A stretch of 64,000 nt of DNA from Trichobilharzia szidati (GCA_944472155.2 OX235273.1:103314582-103378581); one strand, 5' to 3'. Positions 43,505 through 54,616 are shown, counted from the stretch's first letter. Program-made: numbers and translations. The notes: generated from the letters alone by a model not told the origin.

Positions 43505-43860
43505 TATGACATCAATCAGATCACATATTGTGATCTGAATAATCTTGGTTTCCAATGGAAACCATAGTGGAATTTCACCATTCGAACTGCGTCAACTGCA
43601 TATTGCTAACAAATTGGAAGATTATGAATTTGTCTTAAAGTATGACCAATTCAACCAAGTAGCCAGCGAAATATCGGGTCGTTTGAATTAGTTCATTACT
43701 CTGTGAATTGAGACAAACCGTTTACATTACTAACAGATGAGCTCGACCCCAAATGTGAGTGAAACGGTCATTTGGTGTTTAGATCACCTCGTTCTGGCTG
43801 GCCAGCAAGTACTACTGGCTGATATAAGTGGCATGCAGCTACTCAGGATTTTTTCATCAT
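43505..43860 (+). repeat. Repeat E, nearly complete
   Basis: It opens with the perfect hairpin CAGATCACA-TAT-TGTGATCTG and a second one, GGTTTCC-aat-GGAAACC. It contains 'cagatgagctcgacc' and 'gagtgaaacggtc', and ends 'ctggctgatataagtggc'. Its left two thirds are absent from copy 2. Confidence 0.6.
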
Positions 43861-43954
43861 CTGATCTTACAAACTTATCGCTGTAGGCATTTTGACAACC
43901 TGTTAGAACTAACTCACTAACTAACCTTGTACTAACTAAATAATCTACTAACCT

Positions 43955-44455
43955 TGAACTAATTTGGTGGATAGTGGATAGCAGTGGAATCCAGGATGCG
44001 CATTTCGTCCTGTTTGGGACTCGTCAGCCATCTGGATGTACCTGCATTCCACAGTGAGTCATGATGTTCCCACCGAGGCTCAAACCCAGTGCCCATAGTT
44101 TCAAACGCCAAAGCATTACCCACTAGACCACTTGGGCCACGAGAGCCACCTCTTGTGCAACGGTTTAAATTAATAATTTAATTTTAAATTTTATGGGCAC
44201 TGAGTTCGAGCCTCGGTGGGAACATCAGCACTCACAGTGGAATGCAGGTACATCCAGACGACGAGTCCCATGTAGGATGAATTGCGCATTCTGGATTCTA
44301 CTGCTGGTCACCATCCACCAAATGACTTCAAGTTACATGACAAGACAACGTCGAAGCGTCTGCACAAGAAGCCGACATGTCAACCTGAGACCGAGCAGTT
44401 TGGTTCAATCAATCGACGGGAAAATCTAAAATTCAATTAAATAATCATGAACTAA
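43955..44455. repeat. Two Sm-alpha SINEs, head to head (antisense, then sense)
   Basis: Antisense 43955-44160 and sense 44190-44455 are complements of each other and could form a long hairpin around an AT-rich centre. Each has the tRNA-like B box ('gagttcgagcct' sense). The antisense ribozyme region (43990-44045) keeps CTGACGA, GTCC/GGAC, GAAA and ATGCGCAT but carries four extra bases between stem I and the core. The sense one is degenerate. Confidence 0.75.
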
Positions 44456-44591
44456 CTAACTAACTATCCAGGTTTGAGGAGGGAAGTCACGAAAAGAATG
44501 GATTTTGCCTGATACCTATGTCCCTTAATTTTGTTATATCACATAGGTATTTTTTTCTCATTATATTAAATTTATTTTTATATTCTGTTAG

Positions 44592-45241
44592 ATCCCTGGA
44601 ATTCTCTTCTTCAAACAAACAAAGCGACCAGATCCCTATTCAACTCGCCGACCACATCAACTGTGACAACATCTCAACAAACTGCTCAAATGCTAAATTC
44701 AAAGAATACACCAACTACATCGAAACCTTCAGATTACTATACAAAACTTCAACAGATCAATAATAATAATACTAGTAATTTACAAGAAAAAATTAAAAGT
44801 AATGCTAAACATTTAAATTCATCTATGATTCATTCTAATAATTCAAAAAATATTGAAGACCGCTTTTCTTATTATCAGGCGCCACCACCTGTATCCTCTT
44901 GTATTCAACCAACTGAAGAAGGAAAGAATCAATCAACAACACCTATTAATCTTATTGATTTAATGAATGATAAATGTGGTGTTAATTATACAACAACAGT
45001 GTGTAAATGTGGTGGAACATTCAAAGATAAGAACCCCACTACATCTAATAATAATAATAACAGTAATGATAGCAATACAACTGATAATATTACTAATAGT
45101 AGTAATCATGATAATAATGGTTCAGTGATACACATAATCAGTAATCACCGTCATCATCACCTCCATCATAATCCTCATCAGCGTAATGCTCAACATCAAC
45201 ATCAATATGATAATTCAACGATTCCAACTGATTTTGTTTGA
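44592..45241 (+). CDS. Protocadherin, terminal coding exon F, copy 1
   Basis: Joined to exon E (G plus AT gives Asp), it reads DPWNSLLQTNKATRSLFNSP and continues for about 216 residues to a TGA at 45239. The composition is low complexity: Asn, Thr and Ser throughout, a KCGVNYTTTVCKCGGT block in the middle with three Cys, then Asn runs and a His-rich end (SNHRHHHLHH, QHQHQYDN) closing with STIPTDFV. The acceptor is TTCTGTTAG. The whole visible gene then has 951 codons and no internal stop. The function of this tail is unknown; conserved QAPPPVSSC and INLIDLMNDKCG stretches could be partner sites. Confidence 0.88.
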
Positions 45242-45560
45242 ATTAACTAATTTAACTGAAGGAATGACCTTGGCACTATTTAAAAATTGACTGATATATA
45301 TATATATATGTATGTACACATATTTATACACTTTGTAAATTATGAGAAAAAGATACTAGAAGATTTTTAAAATAGTTAATATAACAGTCGTACACACATG
45401 TGCACATACACAGTCACAAGAATACACACGCACACTCAAACACAAATGCATTTACTAACACACAGAAATAAAAAAAGATATGAAACTTATGTAACTTGTA
45501 TAATTTAGATAACTCAAAGAAAATATATGAAAGATTTAAAATTTCTTCTAAATAATGTCC
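45242..45560 (+). other. Probable 3' untranslated region after exon F copy 1
   Basis: It holds a TA repeat at 45295-45310, a CA-rich segment at 45390-45465 and an AATAAA at 45467-45472. No polyadenylation site can be proven from sequence. The matching region after copy 2 is closely similar. Confidence 0.45.
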
Positions 45561-45599
45561 ATCGCTTCTCTATTCAGCATTCTTGTAGGTTCTTGTCAG

Positions 45600-45760
45600 C
45601 AGTGAACACCACACTGCTCATACCTGCCCTAGTTTACTAGCCTTCAGTGATTCCCGGGAAATTAATGAAGGTTAGTCACTGAAGCTAGAAACCCCATACG
45701 GTAAAAAGCAAATCACCACTAGTGGAACTACAGAAAGCTTCAAACTGATCTTCTTTTAGG
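45600..45760 (+). repeat. SINE-D 3' half, sense, decayed
   Basis: 'agctagaaaccccatacgg' and 'ggaactacagaaagcttcaa' match the SINE-D body and tail. Confidence 0.4.
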
Positions 45761-45799
45761 ACAGTAATTTATGCATGGCATAATGTTTATTTCACTATG

Positions 45800-45950
45800 C
45801 ATCTGAGAGAAGTTACAGAATTATTGAAATCCAAACAGTACTGAATAGTTGTTTTGTCCTTGCCCGGTACTCTTCAAAGATGAGCAAACCAATACGCAAA
45901 CCAGAAATTAAACATAGGACTTTCCTTTTATCGCTCTAATCGCTTTCACC
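45800..45950 (-). repeat. SINE-B fragment, antisense
   Basis: 'cagtactgaatagttgtttt' and 'cggtactcttcaaag' are the complement of the ribozyme-like region. Confidence 0.4.
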
Positions 45951-46879
45951 GGCCGGCTTTAATTGCACAGAAATGCTGAGTATAGAGTTGAGAGACATGA
46001 TTCTGAAAATTTCAAGTTTCTTTATCGACGAAATCATCTTCGAAGCCTGTACAGTCGTATTTATATTTGTCAGAAACGTATGTTAGGCTATTAGAGAATA
46101 ATAGTGGGAGGAAGTGACGTAACGTATACAATTACTCAGAAATATTTTGTAAAGATGAAAAAATCCCGCAATACTCAACGTCACAATGGAGATAATAGTC
46201 GAAGTAATAGAGAGATAATAGTTAGAAATTCGATAAGGTGTAAATTGTTATTCTATGTGAAGTGAGGGTGATTGAGTGCCGACTTGACAGACGTAAAGGG
46301 AGAGATTGAGAAAACAGCACGTGGTAAAATGTGCAAAACCAACATGTTAGAGTGGTAATAGTGAATTAATTACTGAAAATATAAATGGTCACTTAGGGGA
46401 AGAGCTTAAGATCATAGCAGAGAATAAGAGACGGAAGAAAACCTTCCTTCACGCAGAGTTCGGGGTTACACTGATGAATCGCTGGCACCTCCTGCATACA
46501 CAAAGTACCATTCTGAATCACCTTGTAGATAACTTCAAAAGACTATTCTGGTGCTGTATGGTCTGAGTTCACCAAGCTTTCGTAAGTCAAGCTTGTAATT
46601 ATCTAACATTGTCCTTTTGATAACCATGCTGGATAATGACAAGTACTAGATTCATTGATAAGTTTCCAGAATTAACAACCAACCAATGGGAGTTTAGCTA
46701 TCAGAGAGTGTGAGAATTACAAGAAGCGTCATGAATGCGTGGGAACTGCAAAGTAGAATTATATTAAGCTTATAGGAGAACATCAGATTTTTAAAAAAAT
46801 AAATAATTACATGAAATCATACGTATAACGCACAGTCAGATAACCTGTCTCTCACTGATATATTTAACCTTTTGTTTAT
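45951..46879. other. No gene seen
   Basis: This lies between the first terminal exon and the next RTE piece. No recognisable coding or repeat signal. Confidence 0.4.
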
Positions 46880-47490
46880 ATATTCAATAATTACTACTTT
46901 CCAATGTCCAGTGTCACACAGACTCGAAGATATACTGGCAAAAAGTAACAAGTTGACAGAAGAAGCAGACAGAGAAGGCTGGAATCCAAGAGAATATAGA
47001 GAAATCGGAGATGATGAAAATAACCAACCAGCAACAACAAGCGGCAATCACTATCAACGGGAGAGATTGAAACGGGGTCACTTCCATCGCCTATTTAGGT
47101 AGCATCATTTCAGCTGCAGGCAGTATGGGTTGAAATGCTGAAACGGGGATTGGAAAAGCCGGAATGAACTTCATCTCTCAGAAATCAATGTGGAATTCTT
47201 GTGCATTCAGCACACTACAAAATTTCAGATTTTCAACACCAGTGTTAAGTCTGTTCTGCTATATATGTCAGAACTTTCGCTTGAACGTCTTAGAAAGCAT
47301 TTCCAACAGGCTATGCAAACGAATCAGATAAACACTGTCAGTTGGAACCCGAATAGGAAAATCTGAGGTGCGCGCGAGCCGAAGGTGTAATGGAGGAGAC
47401 TATGAGCGACCATTGAACCAGCTAGAGAGGAACGCGTAAAATAGGACGAAGTGAAGATCTACCTTCGAAGCCCAATATTCCACCATGATA
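46880..47490 (+). mobile_element. RTE 3' fragment, sense
   Basis: SHRLEDILAKSNKLTEEAD is followed by a decayed TEVMKITNQQ-like block and the strand after it, ending near 'gaagcccaatattccacca'. Internal parts are missing. Confidence 0.65.
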
Positions 47491-47539
47491 TACTAAAACT
47501 ATACATTAGTACTAAGTGAATACAACACGAACTAATTTC

Positions 47540-47830
47540 AATGAGTGAATCACTGAAAACCAGAGAGTAATGGAGAGGTGCTTCGTCCTATCCTGTTACT
47601 CTTCAGTAATATACAACCATTACTTTACAGGTGATTGATGCTGAAACCTTCATTTTACAGGATCACCTGGTTGACAATTTAGTTATCATAGGTGAATCCA
47701 ATGGCCCATGAATTCTAACTTCTGACAGTTTGTGATGTATATACCGCAACCACCGACTAATTCTTTCAATGAGGATCTACTTCACTATGACATAGTGGAT
47801 CTCACTAGCCCCGATTCCTCACTAAACCAT
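47540..47830 (-). repeat. SINE-B, antisense
   Basis: Family words on the minus strand, including the ribozyme-like module near 47567-47620 with CTGAAGA but a damaged stem II. Confidence 0.55.
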
Positions 47831-48409
47831 CTGGATATTTGTTATGTAACCACTAATGAATTGACGATTGATAGTTAGATTATGGATATTTTTCGAAGGG
47901 ATTCAGATTACTTTCGGTATCAAGTCTCATCGCGAGTCGACATGCATATATATATAAATTCATTCTCATTGTAATGACCAAAACCAACTTGTTGTGGTCT
48001 GAACGCAGTGAACTAATCTTTGCGTTCTACTGCATAGCTGTTGAAAACTTCTGTGAGAGATTAAAAGTCACAAAATGCTCCACAGGTAGAAATAACACGA
48101 CCACACACCAATAAATCTGTGTGATTCTATTGAATAATAAACAATGATGTCGGGAACTCAACAGTGCCGTTAAGCAGTTATGCAGTCCAGTTAGTTTTCT
48201 AAATTATAAAAAAAACAGTATAACAAAACAAAATTAGTTGACCCAAATTCAACCGTAAGAGGTACTTTAGAATCAAGTAGAATATTCCCAATAAGGTGGG
48301 ATAAAAAGCTCTGTCCATAAGAACCACACACTAACAATTCCTCCACACAGTCCAGTGTCACAGTCACCTTGACTCACGCAGACAAAATCACATCGTGAAA
48401 TTACACATT
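47831..48409. other. No gene seen
   Basis: No recognised feature. It ends at the target site of the RTE insertion. Confidence 0.4.
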
Positions 48410-48422
48410 ATCAGTGTATCGT

Positions 48423-49991
48423 CAACTGCAAGTTGACACCAATCCTCCAACGAAAACTGAAGTCATGAATGCAATCAAGCTTCTGAAAGCTGGAAAAGCA
48501 GCTGGACCAGATGGAATACCGCCTGAAGCACTGAAAGCGGACCCAGAAACGACGGCAGATATGCTGACTCCATTATTGCAAAAGATCTGGAAAGAGGGAA
48601 AAGTGCCTACTGACTGGAGGAAAGGTTACCTCGTGAAACTGCCAAAGAAGAGCGACCTAGAACTCTGCAAGAACTGGCGAGGAATCATGCTCCTGTCGAC
48701 GCCAAGTAAAATCCTCAGCCGCATCATCCTGGAGAGAATAAAGGACGCACTGGATACAGAACTCCGACCAGAACAAGCTGGATTCAGGAAAGGCAAATCA
48801 TGTTCTGACCAAATTGCAACTCTACGCATTATCATCGAACAAAGCATGGAATGGCAATCAAATCTCTACCTCAACTTCATAGACTTTGAGAAGGCCTTCG
48901 ACAGCGTTGACCGCGAAGTAATTTGGAAACTACTCGAGTACCCCAAATATTCATCAACCTTATTCTACAGCTGTACAACAACGGCACATGTCAAGTGATC
49001 CACAACGGAAAACTCAGCGAGGCGTTTGGAGTAAACACAGGAGTCAGACAAGGGTGCTTGTTATCACCAATGATATTCCTAATTGTGGTGAACTGGATTA
49101 TGCGTCAGACAGTGGGAAACGAGAAGACAAGGATATCCTGGACCGACGTGAAGGACCTAGAAGACCTGGATTTCGCGCGTGGATGATTTATGTTTGATGT
49201 CACACAAAATCGAAGACTTACAAGCGAAAACCGACAAACTTGTCGAAGAAGCAGCAAAGACAGGACTCCAGGTGAACATAGACAAGACGGAGGTCATGAA
49301 AATAACCAACCAACAACAACAACAGCAGCAACATCCAACGCCAATCACCATCAACGGCAGGGATTTGAAAGAGGTTACTTCATTCACTTATCTAGGGAGC
49401 ATTGTCTCAACCACAGGAGGAATGGACGAGGATGTCAAATCGAGAATCGGAAAGGCGAGAAACACATTCATCAACCTGAAACCAATCTGGAAATCTTCGT
49501 CACTCAGCATCAACAACAACAAAATTCGGATTTTCAATACAAACGTCAAGTCAATTTTGCTTTACAGGATCAGAAACTTGGCGGGTCACAAAGAATATTT
49601 TCAACAGCCTGTTGCAGACCTTTGTCAACAACTGTCTTCGCTCCATACTGAAGATTAGATGGCCGGAAAGAATCACCAACAAGAAACTATGGGAACAAAC
49701 GAAACAGGAACCAATCGCCCAACAAATATGCAGGAGGAAGTGGAGATGGATAGGACACTCGCTGAGGAGGCCGTTGAGTGACATCGCGCGTCAGGCCCTC
49801 GAGTGGAACCCGAAAGGGAAGCGGCGAGTGGGACGTCCAAGGGTGACATGGAGGAGATCGTGTGAGGAGGAGATGAAACAGTATGGAATAACATGGACGC
49901 AAGTGAAAAGTACAGCACAAGACAGAAGCAAGTGGAGACGTGCAGTTGAAGCCCTATGTTCCAATAGGAACCCAAGGGAACAATAATAATA
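48423..49991 (+). mobile_element. RTE/SR2-like retrotransposon, 5'-truncated, with 13-bp target-site duplications
   Basis: The best preserved RTE copy. Perfect direct repeats ATCAGTGTATCGT flank it (48410-48422 and 49992-50004). It starts inside the RT with TKTEVMNAIKLLKAGKAAGPDGIPPEALK, then LCKNWRGIMLLSTPSK, ELRPEQAGFRKGKSCSDQI and LNFIDFEKAFDSVD, then GVRQGCLLSPMIFLIVVNWIM. The C-terminal domain follows: KIEDLQAKTDKLVEEAAKTG, GSIVSTTGG, RRKWRWIGHSLRRPL and ALEWNPKGKRRVGRPR. It ends 'gccctatgttccaataggaa' plus (AAT)n. At least three frameshifts are present: about 14 bases lost near 48938, a 4-base insertion inside the catalytic FADD codons at 49178-49181, and one near 49570. RTE elements move by target-primed reverse transcription; this copy cannot encode an active enzyme. 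Confidence 0.93.
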
Positions 49992-50089
49992 ATCAGTGTA
50001 TCGTACAACCACAAAAAGGAGCCTTAAAATTAGAGATTACTCAGGGACAAAGACAAATACTAAGGATGAAGTCAACAAATGATATGCAA

Positions 50090-51230
50090 ATGACAGAAGA
50101 ATGACATAAAGTCTGGCAGATAACAACAGTGAGATGCTAACACGAGGCTTAAGGAATATGGCGGTAAGAAGAGCATTCACTGTTGCTTAATTATGCTGTG
50201 TCTTCAAAACCAACCCTATTTTGCGTTCGGGAGTAAAAGATAAACTGCCTAATTTCACCTCTTCTATGTGTATCTACCAATTTGACTGCCCTTGTGGAGC
50301 CACTTAATTACATAGGCCGTACAATTATGCGCGGTTATTGTCGGATTTCTAAACATCATCTTGCGTGGTTGAGTAAGGAACAAACGAAATCCATTCATAG
50401 TTTTATTCTATCTCAACCCGTAAATACAGAACACAAGACTGATGTTAACGAGGCTTTCCAAATCATCTACCACATAGTAACTAACCTTAACTTTACCTTA
50501 AGAGTTTGTCTACTACATACTGAGGAGGCTGTTGGGATCCACATTAAAAAAACCTAACTTATGTATCCAAAAGATATGCAGCGAGGAGGTGATTGATGAA
50601 GAACTGAGTAATCTCCGATGAACCCTGATGGAAAACAGCTTTCCGTCTCAGTTCAGAGACAAGAATCTGAAATCAAAGAAAACTTCCGAACAAGTTCAAT
50701 CCGTCCCGAAGAAGATACTTCTGCTTAATCTAGAATTCAAAGGTGACACTGAAGAAGAAATCCTTCGTAAATGCCTCTGTAAATCTCTGAGGAAGACATG
50801 CTTCGCCGCAAGCCTACGACTAACGTTTTCCTGCAAGAAACTGTTCAACTAGAACGCGAAAGACAAGCTGTCGCATTGGGCCACTTCAACGTGCATATAC
50901 CAGTTTACTTGCTCTTGCGGAGCTGAGTACATCGGCCGTACCATGCGCCAACTTGAAAAACGCGCTCGTGATTACTATCCAGCCTGGCTAGTAAAAGGAG
51001 AACGAAAACGTGTATATAGTTCAGTGACAGAACATCTGGTCAATTCAGGACATTCAGTGCCATTCGAAAAATCCTTCAAAATCATATACAAGATTCGATC
51101 AAACCTATCAAAGGGAATAAAATTAAGACATCTGGGCATAGCCAAGGCACTAGCCATCCAAAAGCTCAAACCCAAGCTATGTGTTCAAAAGAAATACGTT
51201 CAACCCTTGTCCCTGTCGTGGCCATCATAA
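50090..51230 (+). mobile_element. Penelope-like element(s): two GIY-YIG ends in tandem
   Basis: Two successive C-terminal halves lie in the same direction. The first (about 50160-50570) gives YQFDCPCGA, YIGRT-MRG-CRISKHHLAWLSKEQTKSI and HKTDVNEAFQIIYHI. The second begins with a linker (about 50580-50860: ICSEEVIDEELSN, KKILLLNLEFKGDTEEE, RKTCFAASLRLTF) and gives YQFTCSCGAEYIGRTMRQLEKRARDYYPAWL, then EHLVNSGHSVPFEKSFKIIYKI, and ends LSLSWPS plus a stop. In each, the nuclease core is recognisable, and the paired Cys before YIG fit a metal-binding site typical of PLEs. RT is absent. Tandem arrangement with partial copies is usual for PLEs. Confidence 0.88.
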
Positions 51231-51671
51231 ACAGGTAATTCTTCTAATAGTGACTATCCCATTGACTTTCTTATCCAAACTTCCTGTTTATTCATGTTAT
51301 TTTAAGTTTTTCTTAATCCCTATTTACACTACCATATTTTCATATCCGAACTTCCTGCCTATTTTGTTATTTTATTATTTCTATATATTTAATCCCTGAT
51401 TGCATAAACAATTATTCGTCACATTAGTTATGATCTCACTAGATTTTTTTATCCAAACATCCTGTCTATTGTTTTTATTTCTACATTTCTAACCCCTAAT
51501 TGCACAATATGTCAATCTCCTCAGTAATTATGATACTACTTTGTTTGAGTTTTATCCGTCCCCCTGTTTATTATGGCATTTTAATTTCTAATTGTAATTT
51601 TATTAATCTGACCCTTGACCAGAAATTATTCTGGAACTTTCCTACCCATTTATTATAAATACACGAATGTA

Positions 51672-51715
51672 CAGCCTTGTTGATGATTTCGTCGAAAAGA
51701 AAATTTTCTTCGCTG
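51672..51715 (+). ncRNA. Hammerhead-like unit, PLE 3' region (1)
   Basis: Stem I CAGC/GCTG, a core containing TTGATGA after extra bases, stem II GAT/GTC, GAAA, and stem III around AAAATTTT. The core is altered, so activity is doubtful. Confidence 0.45.
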
Positions 51716-52009
51716 CAACTGTCTTTTTATTCCCTCGTATCCAAAAGACGAAGTTGGTTCAGACACTATCCTTACCCGGCTGGCCATCAAGGTTTTAATG
51801 ATCCTTATTTGGTTGTGGAAATTCCCTTAATTTGATATTCCATTTGCTATTATATTTTTACCATTATTATTTTTTTTTATTATTATTATTATAATTTATG
51901 CATCTTTCGTGAACTGTGATTCCATTGGTCTTACTGAACAATATCGATATTACTTAAAAACGACCATTCTAAAATATTCTATTTATATAAACATATGCAT
52001 ATAATTGTA

Positions 52010-52053
52010 GATCCAGAAGAGGATGAAATTATCGAAAAGGATATTCTTCGCTC
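52010..52053 (+). ncRNA. Hammerhead-like unit, PLE 3' region (2)
   Basis: Core CAGAAGA (T to A at its second base), stem II GAT/ATC with one extra G before it, GAAA, a stem III arm pair AAG/CTT, then CGCTC. Stem I is GATC against GCTC with one mismatch. Confidence 0.45.
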
Positions 52054-52239
52054 AGTTTTCTTTTTCTAAATTACAAAGTTGGTTGAAACATCCAAATGAA
52101 TATAAATATTTTAATTAGATCGTTAAAGAGGGATTTTCCAAAAAAGAAGCTTTTTCGTTACATTTATTACCAAACTTAGTTTTACAAAACACCAATGATA
52201 GTAATAAGAATAAATGTGGAAATTGAACATAGAATATCT

Positions 52240-52520
52240 TTTACTAGTTGATCACGAATTGATATCAGTTAGAGAACCATTGAAAACCAGCAAGGAGTAC
52301 TGGACAGCTGTTTCATACTAGTTTGAGAATCATCGGCAGTACGCACCCACACCACGCGCTTCGAACCCAGGACCTTCCGGTTACAAGGCAAGCTCGTATA
52401 CCATTCAGCGACTGGTACCGGATTCAATGGTCAGCCCATGAATTTTAACTTCTACCAATTCATGATTTAGCGCGACCCCAACAAAACTAATCCTTACAAA
52501 CCAACCGTAGAAAAACATTG
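52240..52520 (-). repeat. SINE-B, antisense, with best-supported stem I
   Basis: In the minus-strand ribozyme-like module (52294-52342), GTACTG directly precedes the core and CAGTAC follows the cleavage triplet GTC, giving a perfect six-pair stem I. Stem III is ACAGCTGT, a palindrome. The core reads CCGATGA (T to C) and stem II is damaged. Confidence 0.65.
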
Positions 52521-53104
52521 AATATTGAAAATTGACTGTAATAATAAAACACCATGATTTTCATCATTTGTTCATTCTCTTCTGTGATATTTTGCGCATT
52601 CCTTTGCTCTATTAGAACAACGAAAACAATTATAGTAAAAAAAATAAGCCATTGAATCCTTTACTGAACAGTAGAGGTCAAGTGATTTGTAATCAAGTAC
52701 TTACTCATTTTCTACTAAATCTCTCCCTTTACACTCCTCTTCTCCTCTCTTATAAACATGTTTCTAACCATTTTAGGTCATATATATATCGTTAGTTAAA
52801 CGAACAATAAGCAAAGTTAATGAGTACTAATAATGAGAATAACTTCTGAAATGATAATCAAGTTGTGTAGAAATAAGAAAGATAGCATAAAACAAAAGCA
52901 GAAAGAAATATTTAAATTTTTTAAACTTTAATTATTTTCGATATTATCATCATAAAATTTATGACTCAGCAATACTGACCTACGATGAATCGTTAACAAT
53001 AATAATGGACTATTACTATTACTACTACTTCCATACTACATACAAATGACTTATTTCAAGTAGAAAAGATTCAGAATTCAAAATTTAAGTTATTAACAAA
53101 GTCA
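52521..53104. other. AT-rich stretch, nothing recognised
   Basis: No gene, RNA or repeat recognised. Confidence 0.45.
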
Positions 53105-53440
53105 GTTATTCAGTTAAGACTTTGGAGAACCATTGATAAACTATGGAGTACTGGATAGATGTTTTGTCCTAATTGGGGATTCTTCATCCGCATGCACTCA
53201 CTGGGGTTCGAACTCTGGACATTCAGCTTACAAGGTAATCTTGTAGACCATTAAGCTACTGAGACCCAATTCAATGCCACATGAATTCCAACTTCTGCCA
53301 GTTAATGTCATCGGTGAGCAACAGTTCTTTCACCTAATTTGGTGGACCCCATCGGTTATGACTTGTCACTAGCACTCCAGGTAAGTTAGTCACTAATGAG
53401 AATCAGACTAATTGTCAAGTATTGACTTTCAACAATTGGA
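53105..53440 (-). repeat. SINE-B, antisense
   Basis: The tRNA-like part with complement of B box 'ggggttcgaactctgg' is clear, and the ribozyme-like module is near 53143-53195. Confidence 0.6.
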
Positions 53441-53459
53441 TTGACTACAAGTTTGAATA

Positions 53460-53795
53460 CGAGCCGATATCAGTTCGAGAACCATTGGATGGTTGTTTCA
53501 TTCTTGTCTGAGACTCTTCTGAAGTTGGCAGTCATAGGGGGATCTCACTAAATACTGTGAATTGGCTTAGGTCAGATTTATGGACTATTTAATTGGGTTC
53601 CATTGGCTGAAAAGTCAAGGATCTCATCTTCCAACCGGAAGATTCTTGATTCTACTCTTGGCCGGTGTGGACTACTCAAGAGATGTAAACCAGGATGAAA
53701 CAGCTTCCGAGTGCTCCCTGACATTCCAGTGGTTCTCTAAACAACGTCAAGTCATGAACAACCTGTATTCAATCAAATCCCCGTAAACTAACCCT
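53460..53795. repeat. SINE-B pieces (antisense, then sense)
   Basis: Antisense 53460-53550 ('tcagttcgagaaccattgga'). Sense from about 53600 with 'gattctactcttggccggtg', 'accaggatgaaacagcttcc' and 'caatcaaatccccgtaaac'. Confidence 0.5.
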
Positions 53796-54234
53796 TGATA
53801 ACAGTGTAAAGTGCTTCAGATAAGAGATAGTTCAGGTAAAATGGGAGGCATATGTAATGAGATTATGCGCATTAAAATAAGGCTGGTAATACATCGTTTG
53901 AAAGACACTGTGGATACACGTTTTCCTGTGTAGTATTGGTTCTTCCATTGATTCATAAATGCTTGTAACGTACACTTAAAACAGAATTTCAACAGATTTG
54001 AAGCAAAAATCTGAATTTGGTGAGAAGTTAGAAAGTTTAAACATCCTCTTCAGTGATATTGTTTGATTTGATCAGTTTTATAACTGATGTCAACTCATGA
54101 TTCAACCTGTAACCAATCAACCAACACTTGGTGAAAATAAGATGACAAGTTTACTTAACGGTATCTGTATTGACAATCATCGTATTCTGACAGACAAAAA
54201 CACTTAGGATTATCTCATTTTTTGTCAATAGAAT
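53796..54234. other. Stretch without recognised features
   Basis: No exon or clear repeat. A SINE-B tail word ('gattcaacctgtaacc') near 54100 is too short to call. Confidence 0.4.
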
Positions 54235-54425
54235 TGTAATCAGAAAGTCCTGGGTTCGAACCCCGGCGGGTGCGTACTGATGAAGAGTCCCAAACTAGGA
54301 CCAAACATCTGTCAGGTACCCCTAGATTTTCCAGTGGTTCTCTAACTGATGTCAGCTCAAGGTGAAATCCCCCATCCAATCAAAAGAAATCCTTACAAAA
54401 CCAATACTTGAAAACTAGAGTTAGT
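54235..54425 (+). repeat. SINE-B, sense, from B box to tail
   Basis: B box 'gggttcgaaccccgg'. Then, at 54271-54320, GTACTG, ATGAAGA (first core base A), a perfect GTCC/GGAC stem, CAAA for GAAA, and 'catctgtc'. The tail 'ggttctctaactgatgtcag' follows. Confidence 0.65.
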
Positions 54426-54616
54426 GTTGGTTCATTGTTTAGGTAATCAATAATTATTAGAATAGCTTTATTCTGAACAATTTTTACGGAGTATATAGAA
54501 TTTTTAGAGGAGTTCATTACATAATATTTTCTCTTCATCAAGGATCTTCAAGTGAAAGATCTGACTGATAGTAGATCGTATAACTTAGTTGCATCTGACC
54601 TGAAGTGCGAACCAAA

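Larger units (their letters stand above)
37308..45870 (+). repeat. Segmental duplication, copy 1 (carries exons E1 and F1)
   Basis: Same order of elements as 55117-64000: RTE RT piece, Repeat F, SINE-D, antisense RTE, 106-bp exon, SINE-B, RTE 3' end, PLE, RTE, Sm-alpha pair, terminal exon, SINE-D and SINE-B pieces. The offset is 17.8 kb at the left, 17.93 kb before the first exon, 18.54 kb at that exon and 18.13 kb at the terminal exon. The shifts are explained by insertions and a deletion in one copy or the other. The right boundary is not reached, because copy 2 runs to the end of the window. Confidence 0.9.
51231..52090 (+). mobile_element. PLE 3' untranslated regions with hammerhead-like units
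   Basis: AT-rich, non-coding sequence with two related ends: 'gaattctatt...'-type pyrimidine/AT stretches leading to hammerhead-like units at 51672-51715 and 52010-52053. The text before the second unit ('attataatttatgcatcttt', 'gtgattccattgg') is also found in the PLE insertion at 57551-58145, which links it to that family. Confidence 0.65.

Noticed and set aside
44697..45180. Asn-rich and His-rich coding repeats considered as a non-coding microsatellite
   Set aside because: The frame stays open in both duplicate copies, the indels are multiples of three, and splice phases fit, so it is coding.
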